A stretch of 64,000 bases of DNA from Sphingobium sp. CECT 9361 (lineage in GTDB: Bacteria > Pseudomonadota > Alphaproteobacteria > Sphingomonadales > Sphingomonadaceae). Of this stretch, positions 18,502 to 28,090 are shown one piece after another. Position 1 is the first letter of the stretch; each line of letters opens with the position of its first letter. The stretch covers positions 1 to 64,000 of the forward strand of contig NZ_CAKKNC010000003.1 of assembly GCF_918741285.1 (NCBI RefSeq). The letters are read 5' to 3'. The notes below the pieces were generated by a model that worked only from the letters and a program-made list of their open reading frames with translations, did not search any database and was not told where the DNA came from. The translations under genes and the position numbers were made by a program.

Positions 18502-19213
18502 AATAATCGTCGCCGCTGCCGCGATGCTCACGCCGGTTGCTGCCGTCGCACAAGTCGAGCAGTGCAATGTGCCCAGCACGATCCCACGCCCGCGACCCGA
18601 TCTGCCGTCGGACAGCCAGCCAAAGCGCGTGTTGCCGATTGACGGTTATACGCTCGCGATCACATGGTCGCCGCAATATTGCGATGGCAAAAGCGGGGAG
18701 CGGGATGCTTTCCAATGTGGCAATCGGAATGCGCGGTTCGGTTTCACGCTGCATGGGCTGTGGCCCGATGGCGTGGGCAAGGACTGGCCGCAATATTGTC
18801 GCGCAACGTCGATCCTGCCTAGGGCCACGATTGCCCGCAATCTATGCGTCACGCCGTCGGCACAACTGATCCAGCACGAATGGGCGAAGCACGGCACCTG
18901 CATGCGCGCCAATGGCCAGCCAATAAGCCCGAATGCGTATTTCAACCGGTCGCGAGCCATGTATGGCAAGCTACGCTTTCCCGACATGGCGGAACTGGCG
19001 CAGCGTGGGACGATGACCGCGGGCGCTTTTGCCAGTGCCTTTGCTGCCGCCAACAAGGGGCTGCGTGCGGACATGATGCGCGTCACGGCGACGCGCGAGG
19101 GGTGGCTGGACGAGGTGTGGCTCTGCCTTGACCGTCGCTTCCGCAATGCCCGTTGTCCGACCCATCAGGGTGGACTGAAGCCTGCGGACAGCCTGCGCAT
19201 CAGGCCGCAATAG
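18494..19213 (+). CDS. Secreted ribonuclease T2 family enzyme
   Basis: 239 residues with a signal peptide (MFRIIVAAAAMLTPVAAVAQ; cleavage after AVA-Q expected). Both catalytic blocks of the T2 family are present: FTLHGLWPDG with His87, and HEWAKHGTC with His128, Glu129, Lys132 and His133. Several cysteines can form disulfides in the periplasm. It would cut single-stranded RNA without strong base preference, perhaps for nucleotide scavenging. The ATG lies inside the end of nadC, so expression is probably linked to NAD synthesis genes. Confidence 0.92.
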   Translation: MFRIIVAAAAMLTPVAAVAQVEQCNVPSTIPRPRPDLPSDSQPKRVLPIDGYTLAITWSPQYCDGKSGERDAFQCGNRNARFGFTLHGLWPDGVGKDWPQYCRATSILPRATIARNLCVTPSAQLIQHEWAKHGTCMRANGQPISPNAYFNRSRAMYGKLRFPDMAELAQRGTMTAGAFASAFAAANKGLRADMMRVTATREGWLDEVWLCLDRRFRNARCPTHQGGLKPADSLRIRPQ

Positions 19214-19217
19214 ACGC

Positions 19218-19640
19218 TCAGCGGTCGATGGTGACCGTGCCGGGGTGATGTTTGTCCAGATGCTTTCGAATGATTTTCAAGTTCTTGGTGTTGGACTTGA
19301 AGAAAAAGTCGAAGGCATCCCCAACGAACGGAATTGCGCCAACCAAGGTGTCGAAACCGACATTGCCCGCCATTCGGGTGATTTGCCATTTCGACATGCC
19401 CAGATTGCGGGCTTCCCACACGATCCACGCGCCCATTGCGGCGGTCGCGATGTCGCCGATCACCGGGATGAGGCCTACGATGCTGTCCAGCCCGACGCGG
19501 CGATTGGTGCCGGGCAGGACGAACATGCCTTCCAGCAATTGCTCCATTGCCTCGATCCGGCGGCGCACCGATGCGGGATCGCTGCCAAAGCCGGGAAGAT
19601 CACGCGCAATGCGGTCGAACTGGTCTTGCGAAATCGGCAA
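19218..19640 (-). CDS. DUF4112 family membrane protein
   Basis: 140 residues. The family pattern is a repeated glycine-rich hydrophobic hairpin: GLDSIVGLIPVIGDIATAAM and later GFDTLVGAIPFVGDAFDFFF. The two halves look like an internal duplication (D-x-x-V-G-x-I-P-x-x-G-D). The tail is basic (SNTKNLKIIRKHLDKHH). Function is unknown. Its end is 4 bases from the end of the convergent RNase T2 gene. Confidence 0.85.
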   Translation of the reverse strand: MPISQDQFDRIARDLPGFGSDPASVRRRIEAMEQLLEGMFVLPGTNRRVGLDSIVGLIPVIGDIATAAMGAWIVWEARNLGMSKWQITRMAGNVGFDTLVGAIPFVGDAFDFFFKSNTKNLKIIRKHLDKHHPGTVTIDR

Positions 19641-19660
19641 TACTGTTACTCCTCTGCACC

Positions 19661-21139
19661 CTAATTGGTGGCGCGGAACAACTGGTTCAATGGGTGACGT
19701 GCACGGGAGGAGGGGGCGAACCCGTTGAGTGCACGGGTAGCCAGCGACCAGCGCACCGGCATCGACAGCGGAATGTAGCCGTTATGGGCAGTCATAAGGT
19801 CGTAGGCTTCCGCCAACCGTGCCTGACTGACCTCCAATGTCGGTGCCATTTCCGCTTCGATCAGGCGCTCTTGCGCGGCGGGATCGCAATGCACCTTTCG
19901 CGCGCAACTTATGCGGCCCAGATACCAGGACGCACTGTCATATGCAGCGACTTCGTCGACCAGGCGCAGATCGGCATCGGCATCGCGCTCGACCTGCTGG
20001 CTTGGTACGCCGATGCGGCTGAGATCGGCGGCGATCAGGCTGTAGAGCAAGCGTGAGCCCGATCCCTTCGGCATGGCAATGCGCAGGCGCGGTATGGCGC
20101 CGTTGTCGTTGCGCCAGATCGCAATGGCGGCACGGGCGGTGCTGCGACGGTCGTCCATCGGCATGGCCGACCATGACGGCGCTGCAGGGGCAGCGGGCAG
20201 ATCGAGCTGTTGCGTCATCAATCGGTCGGTGATGACCCATCCACTTAGGGCGAAGGCATCGGGCAAGGGTGTCCGATCTATGGCCATGTTCAGCGCTGCG
20301 CGCACGCGGTCATCGTTCAGAAAATCGCTGCGGCCGACCACCGCGAATCCGAACAATCCCTGTACGGGATCGACATGTACGTCGCGATTGTCGATGTCCG
20401 CGCGCTTGAGAAGCGGGATGTCGCTATAGCGGCCACCCAGTACGAGGGACGACAGCCCTTGTTTGAAGCGGGCGATGGCCATCGATCCGCGCTCGGCGCG
20501 CAGGACGCGATTCTCCCACGGGGCAATAGGCTCCTCGTCGTCCGCGTTGTCATCGACAATGGGGCGCAGGAACCAGGCTTCGCCTCGCTTTTCCTTTCGG
20601 TAGGGACCGGTGCCGCCGTCGCGCCGGGTGATCGCCATTTGCGGCTGGGCCAGCATTTGCAGCAGATAGGGCCTGGGGACGGACAAGCGGATTTCCAGCA
20701 CTTCGCCGGTCATCGAGGACACTTCCTGAATCGCCGCGAGATCGCCATGACTGTCGAGGGCGAGGTTGGCAGCGATCCGGTTCTTCAGCAGGGCTGCAAC
20801 ATCGACTGCTTTTATGCGCGCACCATTAGCCCAGCGCGCACGACGCAGGCGAAAAATGTAGCTGCGGCCGTCATCCTGAACGATCCAGCGTTGGGCAAGC
20901 GCAGGCAGGATATCGCCGCGCGCGTCGAAGGCCACAAGCCCCTGCGCCGTCGATTCCAGCATGAGCTTGCCCGCCGGGCTAAGGATATCGCGCATGGGAT
21001 CGGCCAACTGACGGGGCGTGCCGATAACGCTCACGACCACTGGTCCGGATTGCTTTTCCGAACAGGCGGACAGCATCATGCCGCTCGCCGCCAGAAAAGC
21101 AGAGAAAGACAGCAAGACGGTGCGTGGACGGCGGGACAT
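19661..21139 (-). CDS. Orphan substrate-binding lipoprotein (SBP_bac_5, oligopeptide/nickel type)
   Basis: 492 residues. A signal sequence ends with the lipobox LSAC, so the mature protein begins with a lipidated Cys in the periplasm. The body matches the extracellular solute-binding family 5: GDILPALAQRWIVQDDGRSY, FRLRRARWANGARIKAVDV and NDDRVRAALNMAIDRTPLPD. No permease or ATPase gene is adjacent, so it either serves a distant transporter or has another role. The ATG at 21139 gives the signal peptide; the frame stays open to 21640 but overlaps the DUF808 gene. It ends 20 bases before the start of the DUF4112 gene, on the same strand. Confidence 0.82.
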   Translation of the reverse strand: MSRRPRTVLLSFSAFLAASGMMLSACSEKQSGPVVVSVIGTPRQLADPMRDILSPAGKLMLESTAQGLVAFDARGDILPALAQRWIVQDDGRSYIFRLRRARWANGARIKAVDVAALLKNRIAANLALDSHGDLAAIQEVSSMTGEVLEIRLSVPRPYLLQMLAQPQMAITRRDGGTGPYRKEKRGEAWFLRPIVDDNADDEEPIAPWENRVLRAERGSMAIARFKQGLSSLVLGGRYSDIPLLKRADIDNRDVHVDPVQGLFGFAVVGRSDFLNDDRVRAALNMAIDRTPLPDAFALSGWVITDRLMTQQLDLPAAPAAPSWSAMPMDDRRSTARAAIAIWRNDNGAIPRLRIAMPKGSGSRLLYSLIAADLSRIGVPSQQVERDADADLRLVDEVAAYDSASWYLGRISCARKVHCDPAAQERLIEAEMAPTLEVSQARLAEAYDLMTAHNGYIPLSMPVRWSLATRALNGFAPSSRARHPLNQLFRATN

Positions 21140-21216
21140 GAGCGAGGCGGTTCCTGAAAGCGGGGGCCGGTGATCCGGTCTAGCCTGCGCCGCCCGCCGC
21201 GCCAAGCCGCCAGTCC

Positions 21217-22146
21217 CTAATGTTTGAACTTGTGAAGCACCGCTACGATGACGCCGCCCACGATCAGCCCTACGATGCCCGATCCCAGCGCAGTGACCAA
21301 CCATTCGGTTACGGCGTGCAGTGGACCGGTTACGGCGCCTGCTGCTGCCGCCAGATGGTGGAGGGTATCGGGAATCGCGGCCAGGCCGAACACCTCCAGC
21401 CCGTGCACGATGATCCCGCCGCCGACCCATAGCATGGCCGCCGTGCCGATGACCGACAGTGCGCGCATCAGTACCGGCATCGTATTGACCAGACCGCGCC
21501 CGACCGTCTGGTTGAACGACGATGGCTGTTGCGCCATGTGCAGGCCGATATCGTCCATCTTCACGATAAAAGCGACGGCGCCATAGACGCCTGCGGTAAT
21601 CAGCACGGATACGACCGCCAGGACCAGAGCCTGTTCCCACAGGGGGACAGTCGATACCGAAGACAAAGCAATCGCCATGATCTCGCCCGACAAGATGAAA
21701 TCGGTGCGTATAGCGCCGGAGACCTGACGGTCTTCCAACGCCGCTGGATCGGCAATCTCCGCGAGGTCTTCGATGGGTTCGTCATGCTGGCCGCTCATCG
21801 CTTCGAACAGCTTCTCCGCCGCTTCGAAGCATAGATAGGAGCCGCCCATCATGAGCAGCGGCGTCAACGCCCATGGCGCAAAGGCGCTGATCGCGATGGC
21901 GGCGGGAAGAAGGAACAGCAGCTTGTTGCGCAGCGACCCGAGCGCGATCTTCCAGATGATGGGCAGTTCGCGGTCGGGGGTCAGGCCCACCACATAACGG
22001 GGGGTGACCGCGGCATCGTCTATCACCACGCCGGCGGCCTTGCTGCTGGCCTTGGCGGCAGCGCCGGTGACATCATCCAGTGACGACGCAGCCAGCTTGG
22101 CAATCCCCGCGATATCGTCGAGCAGCGCAATCAATCCCGATGCCAT
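21217..22146 (-). CDS. DUF808 family inner-membrane protein (YedI-like)
   Basis: 309 residues. It starts with the characteristic MASGLIALLDDIAGIAKLAA and contains DVTGAAAKASSKAAGVVIDD and AVTPRYVVGLTPDRELPIIW, then about five hydrophobic helices ending GIVGLIVGGVIVAVLHKFKH. The family is common in Proteobacteria and has no established function; it may be a transporter. Confidence 0.88.
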   Translation of the reverse strand: MASGLIALLDDIAGIAKLAASSLDDVTGAAAKASSKAAGVVIDDAAVTPRYVVGLTPDRELPIIWKIALGSLRNKLLFLLPAAIAISAFAPWALTPLLMMGGSYLCFEAAEKLFEAMSGQHDEPIEDLAEIADPAALEDRQVSGAIRTDFILSGEIMAIALSSVSTVPLWEQALVLAVVSVLITAGVYGAVAFIVKMDDIGLHMAQQPSSFNQTVGRGLVNTMPVLMRALSVIGTAAMLWVGGGIIVHGLEVFGLAAIPDTLHHLAAAAGAVTGPLHAVTEWLVTALGSGIVGLIVGGVIVAVLHKFKH

Positions 22147-22245
22147 ATGAAACTGTTCCCCCAGCGCGTTCGTCAGCAGGCACGCAATAGCCGTAACTCA
22201 AGGCGATGCAACGTCGCGGTGAAAGCGTTTGTTCCAGAATGCTGG

Positions 22246-22326
22246 TGCGGACGGCGGGACTCGAACCCGCACTCCATAGGAAACAGATTTTAAGTCTGTC
22301 GCGTCTACCGGTTTCGCCACGTCCGC
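22246..22326 (-). tRNA. tRNA-Leu (anticodon UAA)
   Basis: The minus strand folds as a cloverleaf: acceptor GCGGACG pairs with CGTCCGC plus discriminator A, the anticodon stem ACAGA/TCTGT encloses CTTAAAA (anticodon TAA), a class II variable arm (TTTCCTATGGAGT) follows, and the T-arm reads GCGGGTTCGAGTCCCGC. The CCA end is not encoded. I looked for an integrase or repeated tRNA end next to it and found none. Confidence 0.93.
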
Positions 22327-22477
22327 ACGTGCGAGATCTGCCGTCGCCGATGGGCGACGGGACGTGCCTTAACGGCATTTGTGTGGATTGAAAATGTTTC
22401 CTGTTCGTCACACGAAAAGGAGACCGGCTTTGCGGCAATCCCGATCCGATTGCCGCCTCCGCCATCGGGCCCAAAGA

Positions 22478-22759
22478 CTATTTGGTGTTGAGCCGCTCGC
22501 GCATTTCCTTGCCAGGCTTAAAATAGGGGACGCGCTTTGCCGTTACCGGAACGGTTTCGCCCGTGCGCGGATTGCGACCCGTGCGCGCGTCACGATCGCG
22601 GGTGGTAAACGCACCGAAGCCACGTAATTCCACGCGACCGCCCGATGCCAGACGATCGATTATTTCGCGGAAGAACAGATCGACGATCCGTTCGATTTCC
22701 TGCAACGTCAGGTCCACATTATCATCGGCAAGCTTCTGAACCAATTCCGAGCGGATCAT
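22478..22759 (-). CDS. ihfB: Integration host factor subunit beta
   Basis: 93 residues, with the DNA-bending HU/IHF signature [20 protein letters not shown] followed by [17 protein letters not shown]. The [11 protein letters not shown] start and length match IHF-beta rather than HU. GGGGGAG lies at a good distance before the ATG at 22759. It follows rpsA (and cmk further upstream), the order usual for IHF-beta genes. Confidence 0.95.
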   Translation of the reverse strand: MIRSELVQKLADDNVDLTLQEIERIVDLFFREIIDRLASGGRVELRGFGAFTTRDRDARTGRNPRTGETVPVTAKRVPYFKPGKEMRERLNTK

Positions 22760-22923
22760 TGCTTTCTCCCCCACTTAGGCTGCACCCCACATGCCGCCAG
22801 CAATTTGCCTTAATCAAAAGCAAGGCGGCTGACAACGCTGTAAGTGGGATAGACTATCGTGGAAAATCAAACGACTGTCTCATTTTCGCGCAACATGATT
22901 GCACCGGCGATGTTTCGATAATG

Positions 22924-22960
22924 CAAAATGGCGTGACGGGGATGCCGTCACGCCATTTTG
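22924..22960 (-). terminator. Strong hairpin terminator after rpsA
   Basis: A perfect 16-base-pair stem (22924-22939 with 22945-22960) around a 5-base loop, each arm ending in AAAATG/CATTTT. It lies 50 bases after the rpsA stop and separates rpsA from ihfB, which therefore probably has its own promoter. By symmetry it would act in both directions. Confidence 0.8.
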
Positions 22961-23010
22961 TTACCGTTATCGGATGCGCCGTTGCAGGCGCATCCGTCAG
23001 GATCAGGCTA

Positions 23011-24729
23011 TCAGCCTTCGTTCTTTGCCTTGAGCGCTTCGCCCAGAATGTCGCCCAGCGATGCGCCGCTGTTCGACGAACCATACTGTGCAACGGCCTG
23101 CTTCTCTTCGGCGATCTGCATCGCCTTGACCGAGAAGTTAGGCTTCTTCGCACGGTCGAAGCCGATGACCATCGCATCGAACTTCTGACCGGGCTGGAAG
23201 CGTTCGGGACGCTGTTCGTCACGGTCGCGACCAAGGTCGCTGCGCTTGATGAAGCCAGTTGCGCCGTCTTCACCCGACTGCACTTCAAGGCCGCCATCGC
23301 GGACTTCAAGGACGGTCACGGTGACGATTGCGTTCTTGTTGAGGTTCGATCCGGCCGAAGCGGTGCCGCTGCTGCCGACGGCAGGAGCGCCCTTTTCAAG
23401 CTGCTTCATGCCAAGGCTGATGCGTTCCTTCTCGACGTCGATGTCGAGAACGATGGCCGTGACTGCTTCGCCCTTGCGATGCAGAGCCAGCGCGTCTTCG
23501 CCCGAAATGCCCCATGCGATGTCGGACATGTGGACCATGCCGTCGACGTCGCCGTCCAGACCGATGAACAGACCGAATTCGGTGGCGTTCTTGACTTCGC
23601 CTTCGACGACGGAGCCAACCGGGTGCTTGTCTGCAAAGTCATCCCAGGGATTGGACTGTGCCTGCTTGAGGCCCAGCGAAATACGACGCTTTTCGCTGTC
23701 GACTTCGATAACGATGACTTCGACTTCCTGGCTGGTCGAAACGATCTTGCCGGGATGTACGTTCTTCTTGGTCCAGCTCATTTCCGAAACGTGGACCAGG
23801 CCTTCGATGCCAGCTTCCAGTTCGACGAATGCACCATATTCGGTGATGTTGGTTACGCGGCCCGTCAGCTTGGCGCCGACAGGATACTTGGCCATTGCGC
23901 CTTCCCACGGATCGCTCTCAAGCTGCTTCATGCCGAGCGAGATGCGCTGCGTGTCGCGGTTGATGCGGATGATCTGCACGCGGACGGTGTCGCCGATGTT
24001 GATCATTTCGTTGGGGTGGTTGATGCGCTTGTAGCTCAAATCGGTGACGTGCAGCAGGCCATCGATGCCGCCCAGATCGACGAACGCACCGTAATCGGTG
24101 ATGTTCTTGACCACGCCTTCGATGATCTGACCTTCGGCCAGCGTCTGGATGAGGCCGGTGCGCTGTTCTGCGCGCGTTTCTTCCAGAATGGCGCGACGCG
24201 ACACGACGATGTTGCCGCGACGGCGATCCATCTTGAGGATCTGGAAAGGCTGCGGAATGTCCATCAGCGGGGTAACATCGCGCACGGGGCGGATATCGAC
24301 CTGCGAACCGGGAAGGAATGCTACGGCACCGTCCAGGTCGACAGTGAAGCCGCCCTTGACGCGACCGAAGATGACGCCTTCGACGCGCGCGCTTTCGGTA
24401 AATTCAGCTTCCAGCTTGTCCCAAGCGGCTTCGCGGCGGGCGCGGTCGCGGGACAGCATGGCATCGCCATGGGCGTTTTCGACGCGGTCGACATAGACTT
24501 CGACTTCGTCGCCGACCTTGATGTCAGCCTTCTGGCCGGGCATCGCAAATTCGCGCAAAGGCACGCGGCCTTCGCTCTTCAAACCTACGTCGATGACGGC
24601 AAGGTCGTTTTCAATGGCGGTAACGGTGCCTTTTACGACGCGGCCTTCAAAGCCGCCGTCTTCGCCACCAAGAGAATCGTTGAGCATCGCTGCGAAATCG
24701 TCGCGCGACGGAAATGCCGTAGAGGCCAT
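23011..24729 (-). CDS. rpsA: 30S ribosomal protein S1
   Basis: 572 residues with six S1 RNA-binding repeats, each about 70-85 residues (for example GTVTAIENDLAVIDVGLKSE, GVVKNITDYGAFVDLGGIDG, GRVTNITEYGAFVELEAGIE, GEVKNATEFGLFIGLDGDVD). It binds mRNA leaders on the small subunit. Gene order cmk-rpsA-ihfB is the usual one. A structured leader precedes the ATG (separate entry), and S1 is known in E. coli to control its own translation. Confidence 0.97.
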   Translation of the reverse strand: MASTAFPSRDDFAAMLNDSLGGEDGGFEGRVVKGTVTAIENDLAVIDVGLKSEGRVPLREFAMPGQKADIKVGDEVEVYVDRVENAHGDAMLSRDRARREAAWDKLEAEFTESARVEGVIFGRVKGGFTVDLDGAVAFLPGSQVDIRPVRDVTPLMDIPQPFQILKMDRRRGNIVVSRRAILEETRAEQRTGLIQTLAEGQIIEGVVKNITDYGAFVDLGGIDGLLHVTDLSYKRINHPNEMINIGDTVRVQIIRINRDTQRISLGMKQLESDPWEGAMAKYPVGAKLTGRVTNITEYGAFVELEAGIEGLVHVSEMSWTKKNVHPGKIVSTSQEVEVIVIEVDSEKRRISLGLKQAQSNPWDDFADKHPVGSVVEGEVKNATEFGLFIGLDGDVDGMVHMSDIAWGISGEDALALHRKGEAVTAIVLDIDVEKERISLGMKQLEKGAPAVGSSGTASAGSNLNKNAIVTVTVLEVRDGGLEVQSGEDGATGFIKRSDLGRDRDEQRPERFQPGQKFDAMVIGFDRAKKPNFSVKAMQIAEEKQAVAQYGSSNSGASLGDILGEALKAKNEG

Positions 24730-24754
24730 AAATGTAGTCCTTCATAGTCGTTGC

Positions 24755-24788
24755 TGGCCAACCGGTTGTCTCCGGTGGTCTTTGGCCA
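24755..24788 (-). promoter_or_regulatory. rpsA leader hairpin, possible autoregulatory site
   Basis: TGGCCAA (24755-24761) pairs with TTGGCCA (24782-24788), and inside it ACCGG pairs with CCGGT around TTGTCT. On the minus strand it lies 26-59 bases before the rpsA ATG, within the 172-base leader. S1 leaders in gamma-proteobacteria fold into hairpins that S1 itself recognises; this could be an alphaproteobacterial counterpart, but only the folding potential is visible. Confidence 0.4.
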
Positions 24789-24901
24789 AAATGCCCGCAA
24801 AACCGTATGTTTTCCGGGCGTCTTTCAAACAAATGCTATCGAGGGACGCACGATAGAGGAAATGCGAAAAGGGCGGCGGGTGGTCCCGGCCGCTGCGCGC
24901 G

Positions 24902-25537
24902 TCATGCTTTTGCGTGACTGTCCAGTTGTGCGTCCACCAAAGCAATCGCCTGACGGACGGCCGCGTCTATAGTCAAATCGCTGGTATCTAGCAAGTCTGC
25001 GCCGTCGGCTTGCCGCAATGGGGCGTGATCGCGGCTCATGTCGCGAGTGTCGCGTGCCTGGATGTCGGCAATCAGCGTATCCATGTCGGGATGGCCGCCA
25101 TGCGCGAGGGCGTCGGCAAAGCGCCTTTGCGCGCGCACAGAGACGCTGGCAGTAACGAAAATCTTGGCATCCGCATCGGGCGCGATGACGGTGGCAATGT
25201 CGCGCCCGTCGAGGATAGCGCCGCCCGCCTGCGTTGCGAAGTCGCGCTGGCGGGAGATGAGCGCGGCGCGGACGCTTTGGTGCACGGATACCCGTGAGGC
25301 CAGCGAGCCGACGGCTTCGCTGCGCAGAGCGGGTTCAACCAAGATGCTGTCGTCAAAATCGCAGGCTGCGAGTGCATCCGCTTCAAGATCCGGATCGCCG
25401 CCGGCCTGCAATACGGCCAATCCAACGGCGCGATACAGCAACCCGGTGTCGAGGCAGGGGAGGCCATAATGCGCGGCCAGCGCCTTGGCGATGGTGCCTT
25501 TGCCCGATGCGGCGGGGCCATCCACAGCGACGATCAT
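24902..25537 (-). CDS. cmk: Cytidylate kinase
   Basis: 211 residues. The P-loop is GPAASGKGTIAKALA and the CMP-binding segment is LDTGLLYRAVGLAVL, with LDGRDIATVIAPDADAKIFV and RDTRDMSRDHAPLRQADGAD completing the family pattern. It phosphorylates CMP and dCMP. Its start overlaps the stop of the small membrane-protein gene (ATGA), and rpsA follows. Confidence 0.96.
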   Translation of the reverse strand: MIVAVDGPAASGKGTIAKALAAHYGLPCLDTGLLYRAVGLAVLQAGGDPDLEADALAACDFDDSILVEPALRSEAVGSLASRVSVHQSVRAALISRQRDFATQAGGAILDGRDIATVIAPDADAKIFVTASVSVRAQRRFADALAHGGHPDMDTLIADIQARDTRDMSRDHAPLRQADGADLLDTSDLTIDAAVRQAIALVDAQLDSHAKA

Positions 25538-25794
25538 GCCTTTTCCCCTCGCAGTACCTTGATAAGTCCGAAGACGGCGACAATGGCCCAGACGATTTCC
25601 ATAGCCATCGACGCAACGTTGAAGTGCACCGTCAACGACGCGATCAGGAACAGCGAACCGATGAAGTTGAGCAGGTTGAAGAAGAGGAAGTTCATCGTCT
25701 TCACGACGTTGGAATAGGCATAGGCGTAGACCATCATCGCACTGCCGATCATGCCTATGACGTTCGCGGCGAAGGGGGAGAGGACTGGGGTCAT
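25534..25794 (-). CDS. Small three-helix membrane protein (CBU_0592-like)
   Basis: 86 residues with three hydrophobic segments: NVIGMIGSAMMVYAYAY, FLFFNLLNFIGSLFLIASL and MEIVWAIVAVFGLIKVL. The pattern (G-x-x-G near the N-terminus, N-x-x-G-S in helix two) matches a family of small bacterial membrane proteins without a known function. It overlaps the cmk start by ATGA, between aroA and cmk. Confidence 0.8.
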   Translation of the reverse strand: MTPVLSPFAANVIGMIGSAMMVYAYAYSNVVKTMNFLFFNLLNFIGSLFLIASLTVHFNVASMAMEIVWAIVAVFGLIKVLRGEKA

Positions 25795-25832
25795 GGGGTG
25801 GGCCTGCGACGCAAATACGCTCTCTTCAGATT

Positions 25833-25920
25833 GTCATTCCCGCGCAGGCGGCAATCCATCTCCGGACATAGCAAATTGGCGAGGGGCTGGGAGATGGATT
25901 CCCGCCTGCGCGGGAATGAC
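25833..25920. repeat. Large palindromic intergenic repeat (GTCATTCCCGCG type)
   Basis: The left arm GTCATTCCCGCGCAGGCGG (continuing to 25863) is the near-perfect reverse complement of the right arm ending at 25920; about 30 of 31 positions pair around a short spacer. It fills the gap between aroA and the small membrane-protein gene. Related arms occur at 30755 and possibly 11717. Repeats of this form are scattered through sphingomonad genomes. Confidence 0.85.
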
Positions 25921-25942
25921 GAGGGTGTTCGCACGAAAACGG

Positions 25943-27307
<1,365 letters not shown>

Positions 27308-27432
27308 TCAAAAAAATCGATCCGGCTTTTGACAGTGCGGCCTTGCTATGGCAATGCCCGCGTCGCTTCGTGCGCAGCCCCGCTGTCGCGCGCTTTTACC
27401 TATTTACTTTTATCAAGGATGGACGGCGGCAC

Positions 27433-27771
27433 ATGGTGAAGCCTGAATGGGGCACGAAACGGACTTGCCCGAAATGCGCAACGCGCTTCTACGATCTTGG
27501 CAAGGAAAACCCGGTTGTCTGCATCAACTGCAACAATCCTTGGGATCCAGAGCCTGTTCTGAAATCCAAACAGCCGGTTCCCTATGAGGAAATCGTGCCC
27601 AAGAAGGTCGTCGAGACGGCTGACGGCGCGGTCGAGGCTGTGGACGACGATCTGGACGTCGATCTGGATATCGATGAGGACGACGACTCGCCGGATAACG
27701 ACGTCGATCTGGGTGGCGATGACGACCTGGGCGTCGAAGCTGCCGGCGATGAAGGCGACGACGACAATTAA
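27433..27771 (+). CDS. TIGR02300 family protein (zinc ribbon plus acidic tail)
   Basis: 112 residues. The first 45 hold CPKC and CINC pairs that should bind one zinc and the RFYDLGKENPVVC motif for which the family is named. From about residue 70 the protein is almost entirely Asp/Glu. It is alphaproteobacteria-specific and commonly lies divergent from aroA, as here. Function is unknown; the acidic tail could mimic nucleic acid or bind basic proteins. Confidence 0.88.
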   Translation: MVKPEWGTKRTCPKCATRFYDLGKENPVVCINCNNPWDPEPVLKSKQPVPYEEIVPKKVVETADGAVEAVDDDLDVDLDIDEDDDSPDNDVDLGGDDDLGVEAAGDEGDDDN

Positions 27772-27893
27772 GCACTTGCAAAGGGGGGCGCTGCTCGTTT
27801 AAGGGCAGCGCCTCGCCAGCGAGATCGGCCCTTTGGGGCGGTTCACTCTGGTAGAACGATGCGCCGAATCCCACGTTGGCGCAGTGAAGAGAT

Positions 27894-27969
<76 letters not shown>

Positions 27970-28045
27970 TTTCCTGACATTATGCGCGATGCAACGCCGA
28001 CAGGCGAGCGAAACGCTGTGCTCTGTGACAGGGTCGCAAGGTATC

Positions 28046-28078
28046 CGTGCGGGACCGAAATCCCGCACGATGTTTTTT
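28046..28078 (+). terminator. Rho-independent terminator after tRNA-Ala
   Basis: CGTGCGGGA (28046-28054) pairs perfectly with TCCCGCACG (28061-28069) around CCGAAA, then TTTTTT at 28073-28078. It stops plus-strand transcription between the tRNA and the convergent thiolase gene. Confidence 0.88.
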
Positions 28079-28090
28079 ACACCCGTTCGA

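Noticed and set aside
22246..22326. tRNA genes as possible integration sites of genomic islands
   Set aside because: No integrase, no repeated tRNA 3-prime end and no change in gene type beside this tRNA or those at 27894 and 43438.
22645..24747. A 700-codon open frame on the plus strand
   Set aside because: It is antisense to rpsA, which has six clear S1 repeats; long antisense frames arise from the GC-rich codon pattern. Its translation shows no family motifs.
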